From: Ancylomarina sp048268005
GTDB taxonomy: Bacteria > Bacteroidota > Bacteroidia > Bacteroidales > Marinifilaceae
Direction of reading: 5' to 3'
Assembly: GCA_048268005.1 (NCBI GenBank)
Contig: JBLWWJ010000003.1
Location: forward strand, 1-64,000
Length of the DNA: 64,000 nt
Part shown: positions 9,190 to 18,803 of the stretch, piece by piece
How the letters are laid out: every line of letters begins with the position of its first letter
Numbering within the stretch: the first letter of the stretch is position 1
The notes under the pieces: model-generated
Told to the model about the DNA's origin: nothing
The model's input: only the letters and a program-made list of their open reading frames with translations
The model's database searches: none
Translations under genes and position numbers: made by a program

Positions 9190-11697
9190 TTAGAAGGTCA
9201 TCTGAAACATGGCACGAATTCCAAACTCTTCAAAATCCTGATTGGGATTGGGTTCCAAATGATTCAATCGCCACATGGCATCTACACGAAAAAATTTGAA
9301 GATATTTTCAATTCCCACACTCGCCTCAAAATAAGGATCCTTTACATCTGACAAGCCAGCTGGGAACAACATCGCAGCTTCGCTGTTTTCCAAAGCCCCA
9401 TTATTTTTATCAGATAATGTTCCCCACAAACCTTTTGCTGTAGCCACAGCACGCCATTTTAATCTCTTAAACAAAGGAATACGATTCATGATGAAACCAT
9501 GAAAATGATGTTCTAAGGACAAACTCACATATTGGTCACTGGCGAACTCAAAATAATTCATCATATTAAAAGCATACGGGTCAAATGCATAAGTCTCATT
9601 CCCTTCATGCAGCGACAATAATGGATAAGGAACTTTCCCCCATAGCTTTGAAGCTGTTGCCAAATAACGCAATTTCCCAAAAGGTGGTAGTTCTAAAGTA
9701 TGATCAACACTCAAATCTGTTTTGAAATATTCATAATTAGAACCTAGCAAATCTTTAAATCCCATTGTTGTATAAAGCGTAACTATAGGTACAGGTCCTC
9801 CAAAATGAACCCTTTCAAACTCACCCATTACAACCTTCTCGTTTCTCGTCCAACGGGTTTTTAGTTCAATTTCAGACGCTTTAATACCTGAAAGAGCCGT
9901 ACCATTGGGTTTCGTAAAAGGCACAATAGAAGTTGGTGAGATATCACGATAACGAAATTTCAATGTATTCATAAATCCCTGAAACCATTCCTTTTCGTAA
10001 TGCGCTTCAAACTGATTCATCATTGTCAGTTTATTATTAGGATTTCGTTTCAACAAAGAAGCCAGAATATTTCCTTCGGTAAAAGCATTCGGACTCTTTC
10101 CCAACTGATGAATATCGTGCTTCCACTGCATCCCAAAACTCTCTCGAGGCAATTTATTAATCATGTATAAAAAACCCAGACCATACTTAAACCGATTGTC
10201 TTTATCACCATAGGCGAGATGCGCATTATACATGACCTTCGTACTAAAATCATTCGATGTTCTACCGCCAAACATGAATCGATTTCCTTCAATTTCGTTA
10301 AATGAATACAATTTATAATAAGGCCCATATTCAAAATTTCCCTCCGTATAGTATCCCGTCACAAAAGTTTGAATCACATCAACGATATTTCGATACAACG
10401 GAACATTCTGGATAGAATCAACCATGGAGTAAATTCCCGATTCACGTTCCGAGAGTTTAAAAGGGCGAGCATTATCCCAATAGGAAGCCTCTTTTCCCAA
10501 TGCATCATCATTGACAATGACATTATTTTCAAGTTTTACTATCTCTTTACGAATAGGCACATTCAATTTCACATCACGATATGAGATTGTTTTTCTTCCA
10601 AAGAATCCCATTTGATCTGTAGAATCCCTATTAGTCAACATGAAATCAACAAACAAATCCTGTTTTTTCAAGAACCAGGTCGAATCATTTACCTTTTGAA
10701 ATTCATTCGTACTCACCAAATCGGTTACCCAATTCAGATTAACATCTTTGGTGATACGCATTTTCATATTATCAATCGCAAAGGTTGTATCAGCCACCCA
10801 AAAATCACCAACAAAACAGGGATCCAATTTCCTTTTAGGCTTAAATGACATATGGTAAGACCAATTGCCATCACGATAAGCACTATCTGTCAAATAATAC
10901 TTATAATAACTTAGTCCACCATCTGCAATTGGACTTACAAATCCCTTATTAAATAAGTCTATAAAGTTATCGTAGATATTAATATTCTGATGTAACTGTC
11001 CTGTAAACTGAGCTAAACTGGCATTATCCTCTACTCCTGACATTTGAGATGCTTTAATAATTTCTCGTTCAAGCTTAGGACTTTTTCTATAATAATAATC
11101 AGATAGAGATTCCGTAATAAAAACAGGTAAATAGGATTTCCCTGTCACAACAGACGTATCCACATAATCGAATACAAACTGAAACTGACGCATGATTTTT
11201 TTATTCTTAAAATCATCTCCAATATTATTCAAATCCATCTCCATTTTCGTATAAGTTTCATACTGATACGATTCTAAACGCGCTGGATTATTTTTCTTTT
11301 TACGAGCAATAATTTTCCTCAAAAGAATATGAGCTGGATTCTCACCTGGCAATACTTTAATTTCCTGTAAGGATACAGCTTCGGAGTGCAGTTCAACATT
11401 TAAGGTTTGAAAAGTTCCCTTTTGTATTTTAAGAGCTCTCTCTTTATAACCAACAAATGATATATATAAGGAATCTGTCGGAGTACGAGTTTCGAGAAAG
11501 TAATTCCCATCAAAATCTGTAGTCGTACCAATAGTTGTTCCTTTAAAAGCAATATTAACAAATGGTAATGGCTCTTGAGTTTTCGCATCTACGACTTTAC
11601 CTCGAAGTTTTGTAACCTGAGTAAAAGCAGATTGATTTATTCCTACCCCCATAAGAATAAACAAAAGCAATATGAATCCTTTAAACAATTTTAGCAT
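9190..11697 (-). CDS. CarboxypepD_reg-like / DUF5686 outer-membrane protein
   Basis: With the start at 11697 (MLKLFKGFILLLF) the protein is 835 residues and opens with a clear signal peptide. The open frame extends to a GTG at 11787, but that part (a hydrophobic but non-signal-like stretch) is unlikely to be translated. After the signal peptide comes a carboxypeptidase-regulatory-like beta-sandwich (LRGKVVDAKTQEPLPFVNIAFKGTTIGTTTDFDGNY), then the large DUF5686 region that ends in strands and a final aromatic residue (FQMTF), as in outer-membrane beta barrels. The family is common in Bacteroidota and has no settled function. It lies between tatC and lptB. Confidence 0.88.
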   Translation of the reverse strand: MLKLFKGFILLLFILMGVGINQSAFTQVTKLRGKVVDAKTQEPLPFVNIAFKGTTIGTTTDFDGNYFLETRTPTDSLYISFVGYKERALKIQKGTFQTLNVELHSEAVSLQEIKVLPGENPAHILLRKIIARKKKNNPARLESYQYETYTKMEMDLNNIGDDFKNKKIMRQFQFVFDYVDTSVVTGKSYLPVFITESLSDYYYRKSPKLEREIIKASQMSGVEDNASLAQFTGQLHQNINIYDNFIDLFNKGFVSPIADGGLSYYKYYLTDSAYRDGNWSYHMSFKPKRKLDPCFVGDFWVADTTFAIDNMKMRITKDVNLNWVTDLVSTNEFQKVNDSTWFLKKQDLFVDFMLTNRDSTDQMGFFGRKTISYRDVKLNVPIRKEIVKLENNVIVNDDALGKEASYWDNARPFKLSERESGIYSMVDSIQNVPLYRNIVDVIQTFVTGYYTEGNFEYGPYYKLYSFNEIEGNRFMFGGRTSNDFSTKVMYNAHLAYGDKDNRFKYGLGFLYMINKLPRESFGMQWKHDIHQLGKSPNAFTEGNILASLLKRNPNNKLTMMNQFEAHYEKEWFQGFMNTLKFRYRDISPTSIVPFTKPNGTALSGIKASEIELKTRWTRNEKVVMGEFERVHFGGPVPIVTLYTTMGFKDLLGSNYEYFKTDLSVDHTLELPPFGKLRYLATASKLWGKVPYPLLSLHEGNETYAFDPYAFNMMNYFEFASDQYVSLSLEHHFHGFIMNRIPLFKRLKWRAVATAKGLWGTLSDKNNGALENSEAAMLFPAGLSDVKDPYFEASVGIENIFKFFRVDAMWRLNHLEPNPNQDFEEFGIRAMFQMTF

Positions 11698-11835
11698 GTA
11701 TACATTAAGTAAGTGAACATGATAGATATTTCTAATAAATAAGAAAATCTCAAATATTAATTGGTATTCAAAATTAACAATAAACACCTCCTGATAAAAG
11801 AACTAATCTAAACAAATTTTATTGCTTAGTAAGTT

Positions 11836-12648
11836 TTATTCAAAAGCTTTAGCTTGTTGTTTCTGAATACGCTTAGAAATACCAATCCCGACTTCATACA
11901 AAACCAGTAATGGCATACAAACTAAAACCTGAGAGAAAATATCTGGCGGCGTTATAATCGCTGATAAAATCAATATTAAAACAATAGAATGCTTTCTGTA
12001 TTTTCTTAAAAACTCAGGACTTACTAAACCTATCTTACTCAAAAAGAAAATTAAAATAGGCAACTCAAATATAATTCCACTTGCCAAAACAATGGAAGTA
12101 ATCGTTGAAATATATGAGGTTAAATTAATCTGATTCATCACCTGAGAGGATACGTTATATGATCCTAGAAAGTGTACCGATAAAGGTGTAATCACGTAGT
12201 AACCAAAAGCAACCCCAAGAGCAAACAAAAAACTAGTATAAAAAATCGATCCTCGTGCATGCATTTTTTCTGTTGAATACAAAGCGGGTCGTACGAAGCG
12301 CCAGAATTCAAAAAACAGATATGGGAAACCTGCGATTAAACCAACTACTAGTGAAACCGAAATATGTGTTGCAAATTGCCCAGCCATATTAATATTAATA
12401 ACCTGAAAAGGCTTTGTGTTGATCTTCAATGATTCTACTCCAGTATAATCAGCAAACATGGCAAACATCCTATTGGTGAAGAAGTCAACATTCTTAGGGG
12501 CCAAAATAATTTTATCAAAAATAAAATCATAAAATACAAAAGCCGCAATAGCAAATACTAACACTGCCGCGACCGCACGAATTAGGTGCCAACGCAATAC
12601 TTCTAAATGTTCCAGGAAACTCATTCCATCTTCTTCTTTCTCTGACAT
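11836..12648 (-). CDS. tatC: Sec-independent protein translocase TatC
   Basis: TatC is the multi-spanning receptor of the twin-arginine pathway, which exports folded proteins. The 270-residue sequence begins with the conserved MSFLEHLEVLRWHLIR, has six hydrophobic segments, FEFWRFVRPALYSTEK in the first cytoplasmic loop, and FELPILIFFLSKIG and SAIITPPDIFSQ later. It sits 54 bases after kpsF. No tatA/B gene is visible nearby. Confidence 0.96.
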   Translation of the reverse strand: MSEKEEDGMSFLEHLEVLRWHLIRAVAAVLVFAIAAFVFYDFIFDKIILAPKNVDFFTNRMFAMFADYTGVESLKINTKPFQVININMAGQFATHISVSLVVGLIAGFPYLFFEFWRFVRPALYSTEKMHARGSIFYTSFLFALGVAFGYYVITPLSVHFLGSYNVSSQVMNQINLTSYISTITSIVLASGIIFELPILIFFLSKIGLVSPEFLRKYRKHSIVLILILSAIITPPDIFSQVLVCMPLLVLYEVGIGISKRIQKQQAKAFE

Positions 12649-12702
12649 ATAAAACCGATTACAATTAAAGACTACTTATGAGGTGCTTAAAATGACACCA
12701 AT

Positions 12703-13671
12703 CTACACAATACCTTCCTTCAATATATCGTGAAGATGAACTAAACCAATATACTTGTCATCTTCACAAACAACCAATTGGGTAATACTATTTTTCTCCA
12801 TTAAATGAAAAGCATTAATTGCCAACTCTGCTTCGCCAATTGTTTTAGGAGACACCGACATGATATCTTTTGCTTTAAGATGTTTAACATCCTCATATTG
12901 CTGCATCATTCTTCGTAAATCACCATCGGTAATTATGCCTAATATCTTATTTTCATCATCAACAACTGCTGCTGCGCCCATTCTCTTTGATGAAATCTCA
13001 AGAATAACCGAACGGATATCGTCATCTAACTTTACTTGTGGAGCAGTTTGTTTAGCAACAAGATCGTTGACACGTAGATACAATTTTTTACCTAAAGCAC
13101 CACCTGGATGATATTTCGCAAAATCCTGAGAACTAAACTGACGACTTTCAAGCAGTGATACCGCTAAGGCATCGCCAATTACCAACTGTGCAGTTGTTGA
13201 ATTCGTTGGTGCTAAATTATTAGGGCAAGCTTCTTTATCAACAACTGCTTTAAGTACATAATCTGATTGTTTTGCTAAAAAAGAATCCAGACCAGCGACC
13301 ATCCCTACCAGCACATTTCCCATATTTTTGATCAATGGAGCCAAAACCTTGATTTCGGGCGTATTTCCACTCTTGGATATACATATTATGATATCATCAG
13401 GCCTAATCATACCCAAATCTCCATGAATGGCATCAGCAGCATGCATAAACATTGATGGCGTACCTGTGGAATTTAACGTTGCAACTATTTTATTCGCAAT
13501 ATTTGCACTTTTTCCAATACCAGTTACAACAACACGCCCCTTACTATCTAAAATAAGCCCAACAACTTTAGCGAAGTCATCATCAATATAATCAACAAGT
13601 TGACCTATAGTTCTAGCTTCCTCTCTAATTGTATTTATTGCTATCTTTTTAATTTTATCTATCGAATTCAA
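12703..13671 (-). CDS. kdsD: Arabinose-5-phosphate isomerase, KpsF/GutQ family
   Basis: The enzyme interconverts ribulose 5-phosphate and arabinose 5-phosphate, the first step to Kdo of lipopolysaccharide. A SIS domain occupies about residues 30-175 (VVTGIGKSANIANKIVATLNSTGTPS and CISKSGNTPEI), followed by KYHPGGALGKKL and two CBS domains. At 322 residues the length is standard. Its company with lptB supports an LPS role. Confidence 0.94.
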   Translation of the reverse strand: MNSIDKIKKIAINTIREEARTIGQLVDYIDDDFAKVVGLILDSKGRVVVTGIGKSANIANKIVATLNSTGTPSMFMHAADAIHGDLGMIRPDDIIICISKSGNTPEIKVLAPLIKNMGNVLVGMVAGLDSFLAKQSDYVLKAVVDKEACPNNLAPTNSTTAQLVIGDALAVSLLESRQFSSQDFAKYHPGGALGKKLYLRVNDLVAKQTAPQVKLDDDIRSVILEISSKRMGAAAVVDDENKILGIITDGDLRRMMQQYEDVKHLKAKDIMSVSPKTIGEAELAINAFHLMEKNSITQLVVCEDDKYIGLVHLHDILKEGIV

Positions 13672-14021
13672 AACTTATCAGTATTAAATTATTAATGTTC
13701 TGTTTACCCCTAAATCATTAGTAAAAAAAGAAGAATAGTTAAAAGCTGTTAAAAGACTTTAAGTTTTTGTTTTCTTCAAATGTTTATCTAAATTTAAAAT
13801 ACAAAAGTATTCATTTATTGAATAAAAAAGACTGAACTGAGGTAAAAATCACACCTTTAAAAGCTAAATCTGCAAAACATTTTTATTAGCTTCGCAGGTT
13901 CTCAGCTATATGAAAATAAGCAACGAATAATATTAAGATTATTTTTTACACAATTGGCACAAAGAATTTTTCTGTGCAAAAAAAAATCTTACATATATTT
14001 AATGACAACAAATTACAGAAG
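13672..14021. other. Divergent intergenic region between kdsD and recQ
   Basis: This 350-base AT-rich gap has no convincing ORF. It carries a perfect -7 element for kdsD on the minus strand (13802-13809). Near recQ an imperfect inverted repeat, TTGGCACAAAG with CTGTGCAAA, occurs around 13955-13979, whose role is unknown. Confidence 0.6.
13802..13809 (-). promoter_or_regulatory. Possible kdsD promoter, -7 element
   Basis: Minus strand TACTTTTG matches TAnnTTTG perfectly and would give a leader of about 125 bases. A TTG at the right distance is missing. Confidence 0.4.
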
Positions 14022-16199
14022 ATGAAAACGGAGTTTGAGCTAGTTAGTCATTTAAAAAAGAATTTTGGTTTTGACACCTTTAAAGGAAGTCAAGAAGAAG
14101 TTATAAATAATGTCCTTAATGGTAATGATAGTTTTGTATTAATGCCTACTGGTGGAGGAAAATCACTCTGTTACCAGTTGCCAGCAATGATGCTGGAAGG
14201 GACAGCAATAATCATCTCACCACTAATCGCCTTGATGAAAAATCAAGTTGATGCCATGAGAAATTTTGGTGAAGATGATGGCGTCGCGCATTTCATGAAC
14301 TCATCTCTTTCAAAATCTGCCACTCTAAAGGTTAAGGAAGATGTGATTGAAGGCAGAACCAAATTACTATACGTTGCGCCGGAATCACTCACCAAAGAAA
14401 GCAATATTGAATTTCTTAAAAACATTAAGATTTCATTCTATGCTGTAGATGAAGCTCATTGTATTTCAGAATGGGGACATGACTTTCGACCTGAATACCG
14501 TAAAATCAGACCTATTGTTGAAGAAATTGGGAAAGCTCCAATCATTGCACTAACAGCAACGGCTACCCCTAAAGTTCAACATGACATACAAAAAAATCTA
14601 GGGATGCTAACCGCAAAGGTTTACAAATCATCCTTTAACCGTGCAAACCTATACTATGAAGTAAAACCTAAGGTAGATGCAACAAAAGAGATCATCAAAT
14701 TTATTCGCAAGAATGAAGGTAAATCGGGCATCATCTATTGTTTAAGCCGAAAAAAGGTTGAAGAACTAGCAGAGACACTTCAAGTAAACGGCATCAACGC
14801 TGTACCTTACCACGCTGGTATGGATTCAGCAACACGATCGGGTAACCAGGACAAGTTCCTAATGGAAGATATAGATGTTGTGGTTGCAACGATAGCATTT
14901 GGAATGGGAATAGACAAACCCGATGTCCGTTTTGTAATTCACTACGATATCCCCAAAAGTTTAGAAGGTTATTATCAGGAAACAGGTCGTGCTGGTAGAG
15001 ATGGCGGCGAAGGCCATTGCTTAACATTCTACAGTTACAAAGATATACAGAAGCTTGAGAAATTCATGCAAGGCAAACCTATTGCTGAACAGGAAATTGG
15101 GAAACAACTTCTACTGGAAACTGTATCATACGCAGAATCTGCCGTTTGTAGAAGAACAGTACTACTACACTACTTTGGTGAAACACACTCTGAAGAAAAC
15201 TGTGGAAGCTGCGACAACTGCCTACATCCTAAAAAAGAATTCCAAGGTGAAGAATATGTCGTTAAAGCTCTTAATGTTGTCAAAACAGTTAAGGAAAGAT
15301 TTAAAATCGACCACCTTGTAAATATATTGACCGGTGAGTCTAATTCGTCAACAAAATCGTACAAGCACGACGAACTTGACATTTTTGGTTGTGGGAAAGA
15401 TAAAGATCAGCATTTCTGGAATATGGTTTTCCGTCGCTCACTAATCAATATGTTTATCGAAAAGGATATTGAACAATACGGAGTAATAAAAATCAAGAAA
15501 GAAGGTCACGATTTCCTAGCGAATCCGACACCTTTTATGCTTACTGATGATCACGCTTTTGATGAATCAGACACTGAAGCACCCAAATCTTCGGGCACAG
15601 CTGCGGTAGACACTACTCTACTAAAGATGCTAAAGGAACTTCGTAAAAAAATATCCAAGCTTAAAAACACCCCCCCATACGTTATTTTCCAGGATCCTTC
15701 CTTGGAGGACATGGCTATTCACTACCCTATAAACATTGAAGAAATGTCCCACATTCAGGGTGTTGGTGCTGGTAAAGCAAAACGTTTTGGTAAAGAGTTT
15801 GCTGAATTGATTGCAAAACATGTCGAAGAAAATGACATCGAGCGTGCTCAGGATATGGTTGTCAAGTCAATTGCTGACAAATCTAAATTCAAGGTTTATA
15901 TCATCCAAAGTGTTGACAGAAAAATGGACCTTGAAGATATTGCCGATGCTAAAGGAATGGAATTCCAGGATCTCTTAAGAGAAATGGATGCCATCGTTTA
16001 TTCAGGAACCAAACTTAATATCAACTATTATATTGACGAAGTTATCGACGAAGACAGACAAGAAGAGGTCTTGGAATACTTTAACGAAGCCGAAACAGAT
16101 AATATTGACGACGCTCTTGATGAACTGGGAGAAGAGGATTATACTGAAGATGATATTCGCCTGCTAAGAATAAAATTCCACACTGAATATGGACTCTAA
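14022..16199 (+). CDS. recQ: ATP-dependent DNA helicase RecQ
   Basis: RecQ unwinds recombination and fork intermediates. From the ATG at 14022 the protein is 725 residues; a GTG at 13974 in frame is possible but adds a non-conserved leader. It shows Walker A MPTGGGKSLC (41-50), the DEAH box in AVDEAHCISEWGHDFRPEY, motif VI ETGRAGRDG, the RecQ zinc-binding cysteines (SAVCRR and ENCGSCDNC), a winged helix and an HRDC-like domain (VIFQDPSLEDMA through GVGAGKAKRFG). About 110 extra acidic residues follow the HRDC domain, usual in Bacteroidota homologues but absent in E. coli. Confidence 0.95.
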   Translation: MKTEFELVSHLKKNFGFDTFKGSQEEVINNVLNGNDSFVLMPTGGGKSLCYQLPAMMLEGTAIIISPLIALMKNQVDAMRNFGEDDGVAHFMNSSLSKSATLKVKEDVIEGRTKLLYVAPESLTKESNIEFLKNIKISFYAVDEAHCISEWGHDFRPEYRKIRPIVEEIGKAPIIALTATATPKVQHDIQKNLGMLTAKVYKSSFNRANLYYEVKPKVDATKEIIKFIRKNEGKSGIIYCLSRKKVEELAETLQVNGINAVPYHAGMDSATRSGNQDKFLMEDIDVVVATIAFGMGIDKPDVRFVIHYDIPKSLEGYYQETGRAGRDGGEGHCLTFYSYKDIQKLEKFMQGKPIAEQEIGKQLLLETVSYAESAVCRRTVLLHYFGETHSEENCGSCDNCLHPKKEFQGEEYVVKALNVVKTVKERFKIDHLVNILTGESNSSTKSYKHDELDIFGCGKDKDQHFWNMVFRRSLINMFIEKDIEQYGVIKIKKEGHDFLANPTPFMLTDDHAFDESDTEAPKSSGTAAVDTTLLKMLKELRKKISKLKNTPPYVIFQDPSLEDMAIHYPINIEEMSHIQGVGAGKAKRFGKEFAELIAKHVEENDIERAQDMVVKSIADKSKFKVYIIQSVDRKMDLEDIADAKGMEFQDLLREMDAIVYSGTKLNINYYIDEVIDEDRQEEVLEYFNEAETDNIDDALDELGEEDYTEDDIRLLRIKFHTEYGL

Positions 16200-16211
16200 A
16201 TAAAATTTTAA

Positions 16212-16243
16212 AAAAGCTATCTCTATTGAGATGGCTTTTTTTT
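16212..16243. terminator. Bidirectional terminator between recQ and the GNAT-like gene
   Basis: AAAAGCTATCTC (16212-16223) pairs with GAGATGGCTTTT (16228-16239) with one G-T pair and a TATT loop, followed by T on the plus strand. The minus strand also has a T-rich end. Confidence 0.8.
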
Positions 16244-16273
16244 CAGTTATTAATTCTAAAAAAAAATACAAGC

Positions 16274-17455
16274 CTACCCAATAATAGGAGATCGAGCAAA
16301 CTCTTTAGCATCATCAAAAAGTTTGCGATAGGTGATATGCGTTTTGTAAGCTGAAGCCCCTATATGATCCATCATATGCATCATTCTAGGATTAAAATCA
16401 CCAATCCAATTCATCTCAAGTGTTTCGAATGGAAAATTTGAATTGAATCCTTGTTTTGAGAATTGATATATCATGGCAGCATCAATCCCCTTAGATTGGA
16501 AAGCTGGTACAACTCCAAATATTAAACCGATAGCATTCTTATTCTTCTTGATATATTTATAGTGCAGAAATTTCAATTTAGCCCTCCAACCAAACTGACC
16601 ATTTAAGCCATGTAAAACCTCATTCATATCAGGAGTCATAATAAAAAAACCAATCGGCTCATCCTTATAATAAGCAAACCAAAGTAACTTTTCATTCAAA
16701 ACCGAACTAAGAGAATCAAAGATTTCCTTTGCACTCTCCTCTGTCATAAAATCGACACCTGGAATAGTCGACACCCAAGCTGCATTATAAACATGAACAA
16801 AATCCAGAATAAACCGATCCTTCTGCTTTTTATCAAAATGAACAACTGAGTATTCAGAATTACGCTCAATTCGTTTTGCCTTCCAGGCAATCACCTCACT
16901 TAAACTATCGGTAGAAAAAAGGGTTTTGTAGGTATATTGTTTGAAGTAAGTTTTAAAACCATACGATTCGAAAAAGTTTTGATAGTATGGCAATGAATAT
17001 GGCATATTGTATAAAGGTCTATGAAAACCTTCAACCAACAAGCCCCACCACTGATGACGCTCACCAAAATTTATAGGCCCATCCATAGCCTCAATGCCTT
17101 GATCCTTCAACCATTCAGCACAAGTATCAAAAAGCACATTTGCAGCTTGCTGATCATCAACACATTCAAAAAAGCCCATCCCCCCTGTAGGCTGATCGCC
17201 TAAATCACGGGTTTTATTATCAATAAAAGCAGCGACACGCCCAACAACAAGGCCTTTTGTATTCTTCATAATCCAACGGCAGCAGGTGCCACGCTGAAAC
17301 ATTTTATTTTTTTGAGGATTGAAGACAGCCTCAATATCATCATCAAGAGGGCGAACCCAATTCGACTCATTTTTATATAGACGCACAGGTAGCTCCAAAA
17401 ACAATTGCTTAGATAGCTGATCGACTACCTCTTCTATTTGAAACTGCACTCCCAT
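16274..17455 (-). CDS. Predicted GNAT-superfamily protein, function unknown
   Basis: The 393-residue protein is conserved-looking but I do not recognise an assigned function. The N-terminal half has GRVAAFIDNKTRD and GGMGFFECVDD, typical of the core strands of an acyl-CoA N-acyltransferase fold, followed by AMDGPINFGERHQWWGLLVEGF and MPYSLPYYQNFFESYGF. The C-terminal half resembles a second acyltransferase-like domain, ending in LEMNWIGDFNPRMMHMMDHIGA. Such double-GNAT proteins occur through Bacteroidota. It lies 23 bases after a flippase-like membrane protein gene on the same strand, so both may act on a lipid or aminoacyl substrate; that is inference. Confidence 0.7.
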   Translation of the reverse strand: MGVQFQIEEVVDQLSKQLFLELPVRLYKNESNWVRPLDDDIEAVFNPQKNKMFQRGTCCRWIMKNTKGLVVGRVAAFIDNKTRDLGDQPTGGMGFFECVDDQQAANVLFDTCAEWLKDQGIEAMDGPINFGERHQWWGLLVEGFHRPLYNMPYSLPYYQNFFESYGFKTYFKQYTYKTLFSTDSLSEVIAWKAKRIERNSEYSVVHFDKKQKDRFILDFVHVYNAAWVSTIPGVDFMTEESAKEIFDSLSSVLNEKLLWFAYYKDEPIGFFIMTPDMNEVLHGLNGQFGWRAKLKFLHYKYIKKNKNAIGLIFGVVPAFQSKGIDAAMIYQFSKQGFNSNFPFETLEMNWIGDFNPRMMHMMDHIGASAYKTHITYRKLFDDAKEFARSPIIG

Positions 17456-17478
17456 ACAAATTTATTTATGAATTTTAC

Positions 17479-18477
17479 TTAAGCTTTTTTTCTATTTACA
17501 AAAGGTAAAGCAATAACAGAAAGTGCTCCTACAATAATAATCATAGCAGTTTGAGAACCATGAACAACTAAAGCAAAACTTCTTGACAGCTTTTCAATAT
17601 CCGGGGTACTTGGTAAATAAATCAGAAGCGTTGCAATAACCATAAAATGCCATGCGCCTATCCCACCTTGCACAGGTGCAACCATACCAAAACTACCCAT
17701 AACAAATACAGTAAGTCCGGCTAAAGCAGGCAGGTTTGAAGTGAATCCAAAACTAAAAAAACAGATATAAGTCATTAAATAATACATCACCCATATAAAT
17801 ATGGTATGTAACACAAACGACAACTTATTATCCAATTTACGAATCGCTCTGAATCCATCCATAAAATTCCCAAGCGTAAACATGATCTTCTTATAAAATA
17901 CAGTATGCTTAAACTTCTTTCTGAAAATGAAAATAACAATAGCCAGAACAATCATAACATACATGGTGATAGACGATGCAAAAACTGCTGATAACTTAGA
18001 ACTAACTTGTGGGTTACGTGTCATAAAATCAGACAAAACTTCAAACTGAGTAATCATGGTTAAAAGTAAAAACAACAGAAGCATGACAATATCAAGTGCT
18101 CTTTCTAAGACCACAGTGCCAATTAATTTTGAGAATGACACATCTTCGTATTTACTCATAACACCACAACGAGATATTTCACCCATTCTTGGCAAGGCTA
18201 AGTTTGCGAAATAGCCCACCATTACAGCCAGAAAAGTATTAGTAAAACGAGGTTTTTTACCCAATGATTCTATCAACATATTCCATCGAATCGTACGACT
18301 AACATGACTCAGCAGTCCAAAAGTAAGAGAAGCAAGAATCCATGAATAGTTAACATCATTTTTCAAAACCTCAAAGATCTCAGATGTGTCTTGTCCTCTA
18401 TATATTAACCAGAATAAAAAGGCACTTATAGAAAAGAAAAATAGAAATTTTATGCCTTGACTCAATGTTTTCTTCAA
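17479..18477 (-). CDS. Lysylphosphatidylglycerol synthase TM-region-like (UPF0104) membrane protein
   Basis: This 332-residue integral membrane protein has about eight hydrophobic segments and the family landmarks SHVSRTIRWNMLIESLGKKPRF, the GYFANLALPRMGEISRC motif and PVQGGIGAWHFM. The family shares the membrane half of MprF, which flips aminoacylated lipids, but the catalytic synthase half is absent. It probably moves a lipid or glycolipid across the inner membrane. It is directly upstream of the GNAT-like gene (23 bases), and the two may form a unit. Confidence 0.85.
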   Translation of the reverse strand: MKKTLSQGIKFLFFFSISAFLFWLIYRGQDTSEIFEVLKNDVNYSWILASLTFGLLSHVSRTIRWNMLIESLGKKPRFTNTFLAVMVGYFANLALPRMGEISRCGVMSKYEDVSFSKLIGTVVLERALDIVMLLLFLLLTMITQFEVLSDFMTRNPQVSSKLSAVFASSITMYVMIVLAIVIFIFRKKFKHTVFYKKIMFTLGNFMDGFRAIRKLDNKLSFVLHTIFIWVMYYLMTYICFFSFGFTSNLPALAGLTVFVMGSFGMVAPVQGGIGAWHFMVIATLLIYLPSTPDIEKLSRSFALVVHGSQTAMIIIVGALSVIALPFVNRKKA

Positions 18478-18803
18478 TGTGATTAGTTTTTATACAACAA
18501 TATCTCCCTTGAACTCACGATTACTTGAATTGTTTTCAAACAATAAAGCTCCTAATCTGATCAAGTCTTCAATCAAATTCAATTTTTAGGACATCAAATA
18601 TTGCTGAAAATAAGTAAATCTAGGTTTTCTTGTCAATGAATTTTAAAATTTCAACAAGTAAACCCTGTTCTTATGGTATTTAGTTCTAAATTTGCCGTAA
18701 TTTACGACAGGTGAACCGCAAAAATAATGAAATGTTTGTAAAATACTTTGGTTTTTAACCTAAGAATGGAAGCCCCTGTTAAAAAAGTATTGAAGACCAG
18801 AAT
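18478..18803. other. Divergent intergenic region upstream of rsmA
   Basis: This 326-base AT-rich gap has no credible ORF. It holds a perfect -7 element TAAATTTG (18687-18694) in the rsmA direction. Confidence 0.6.
18687..18694 (+). promoter_or_regulatory. Possible rsmA promoter, -7 element
   Basis: TAAATTTG matches TAnnTTTG perfectly, 109 bases before the ATG. No TTG stands at the usual distance. Confidence 0.4.

Noticed and set aside
11697..11792. AGGAGG next to a GTG at 11787 as an upstream start of the DUF5686 gene
   Set aside because: Bacteroidota rarely use Shine-Dalgarno sites, the spacing to the GTG is zero, and the internal ATG at 11697 gives a perfect signal peptide.
13955..13979. 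Sigma-54-like TTGGCAC upstream of recQ
   Set aside because: No TTGCA-type element stands at the required 5-base spacing, so it is probably chance.
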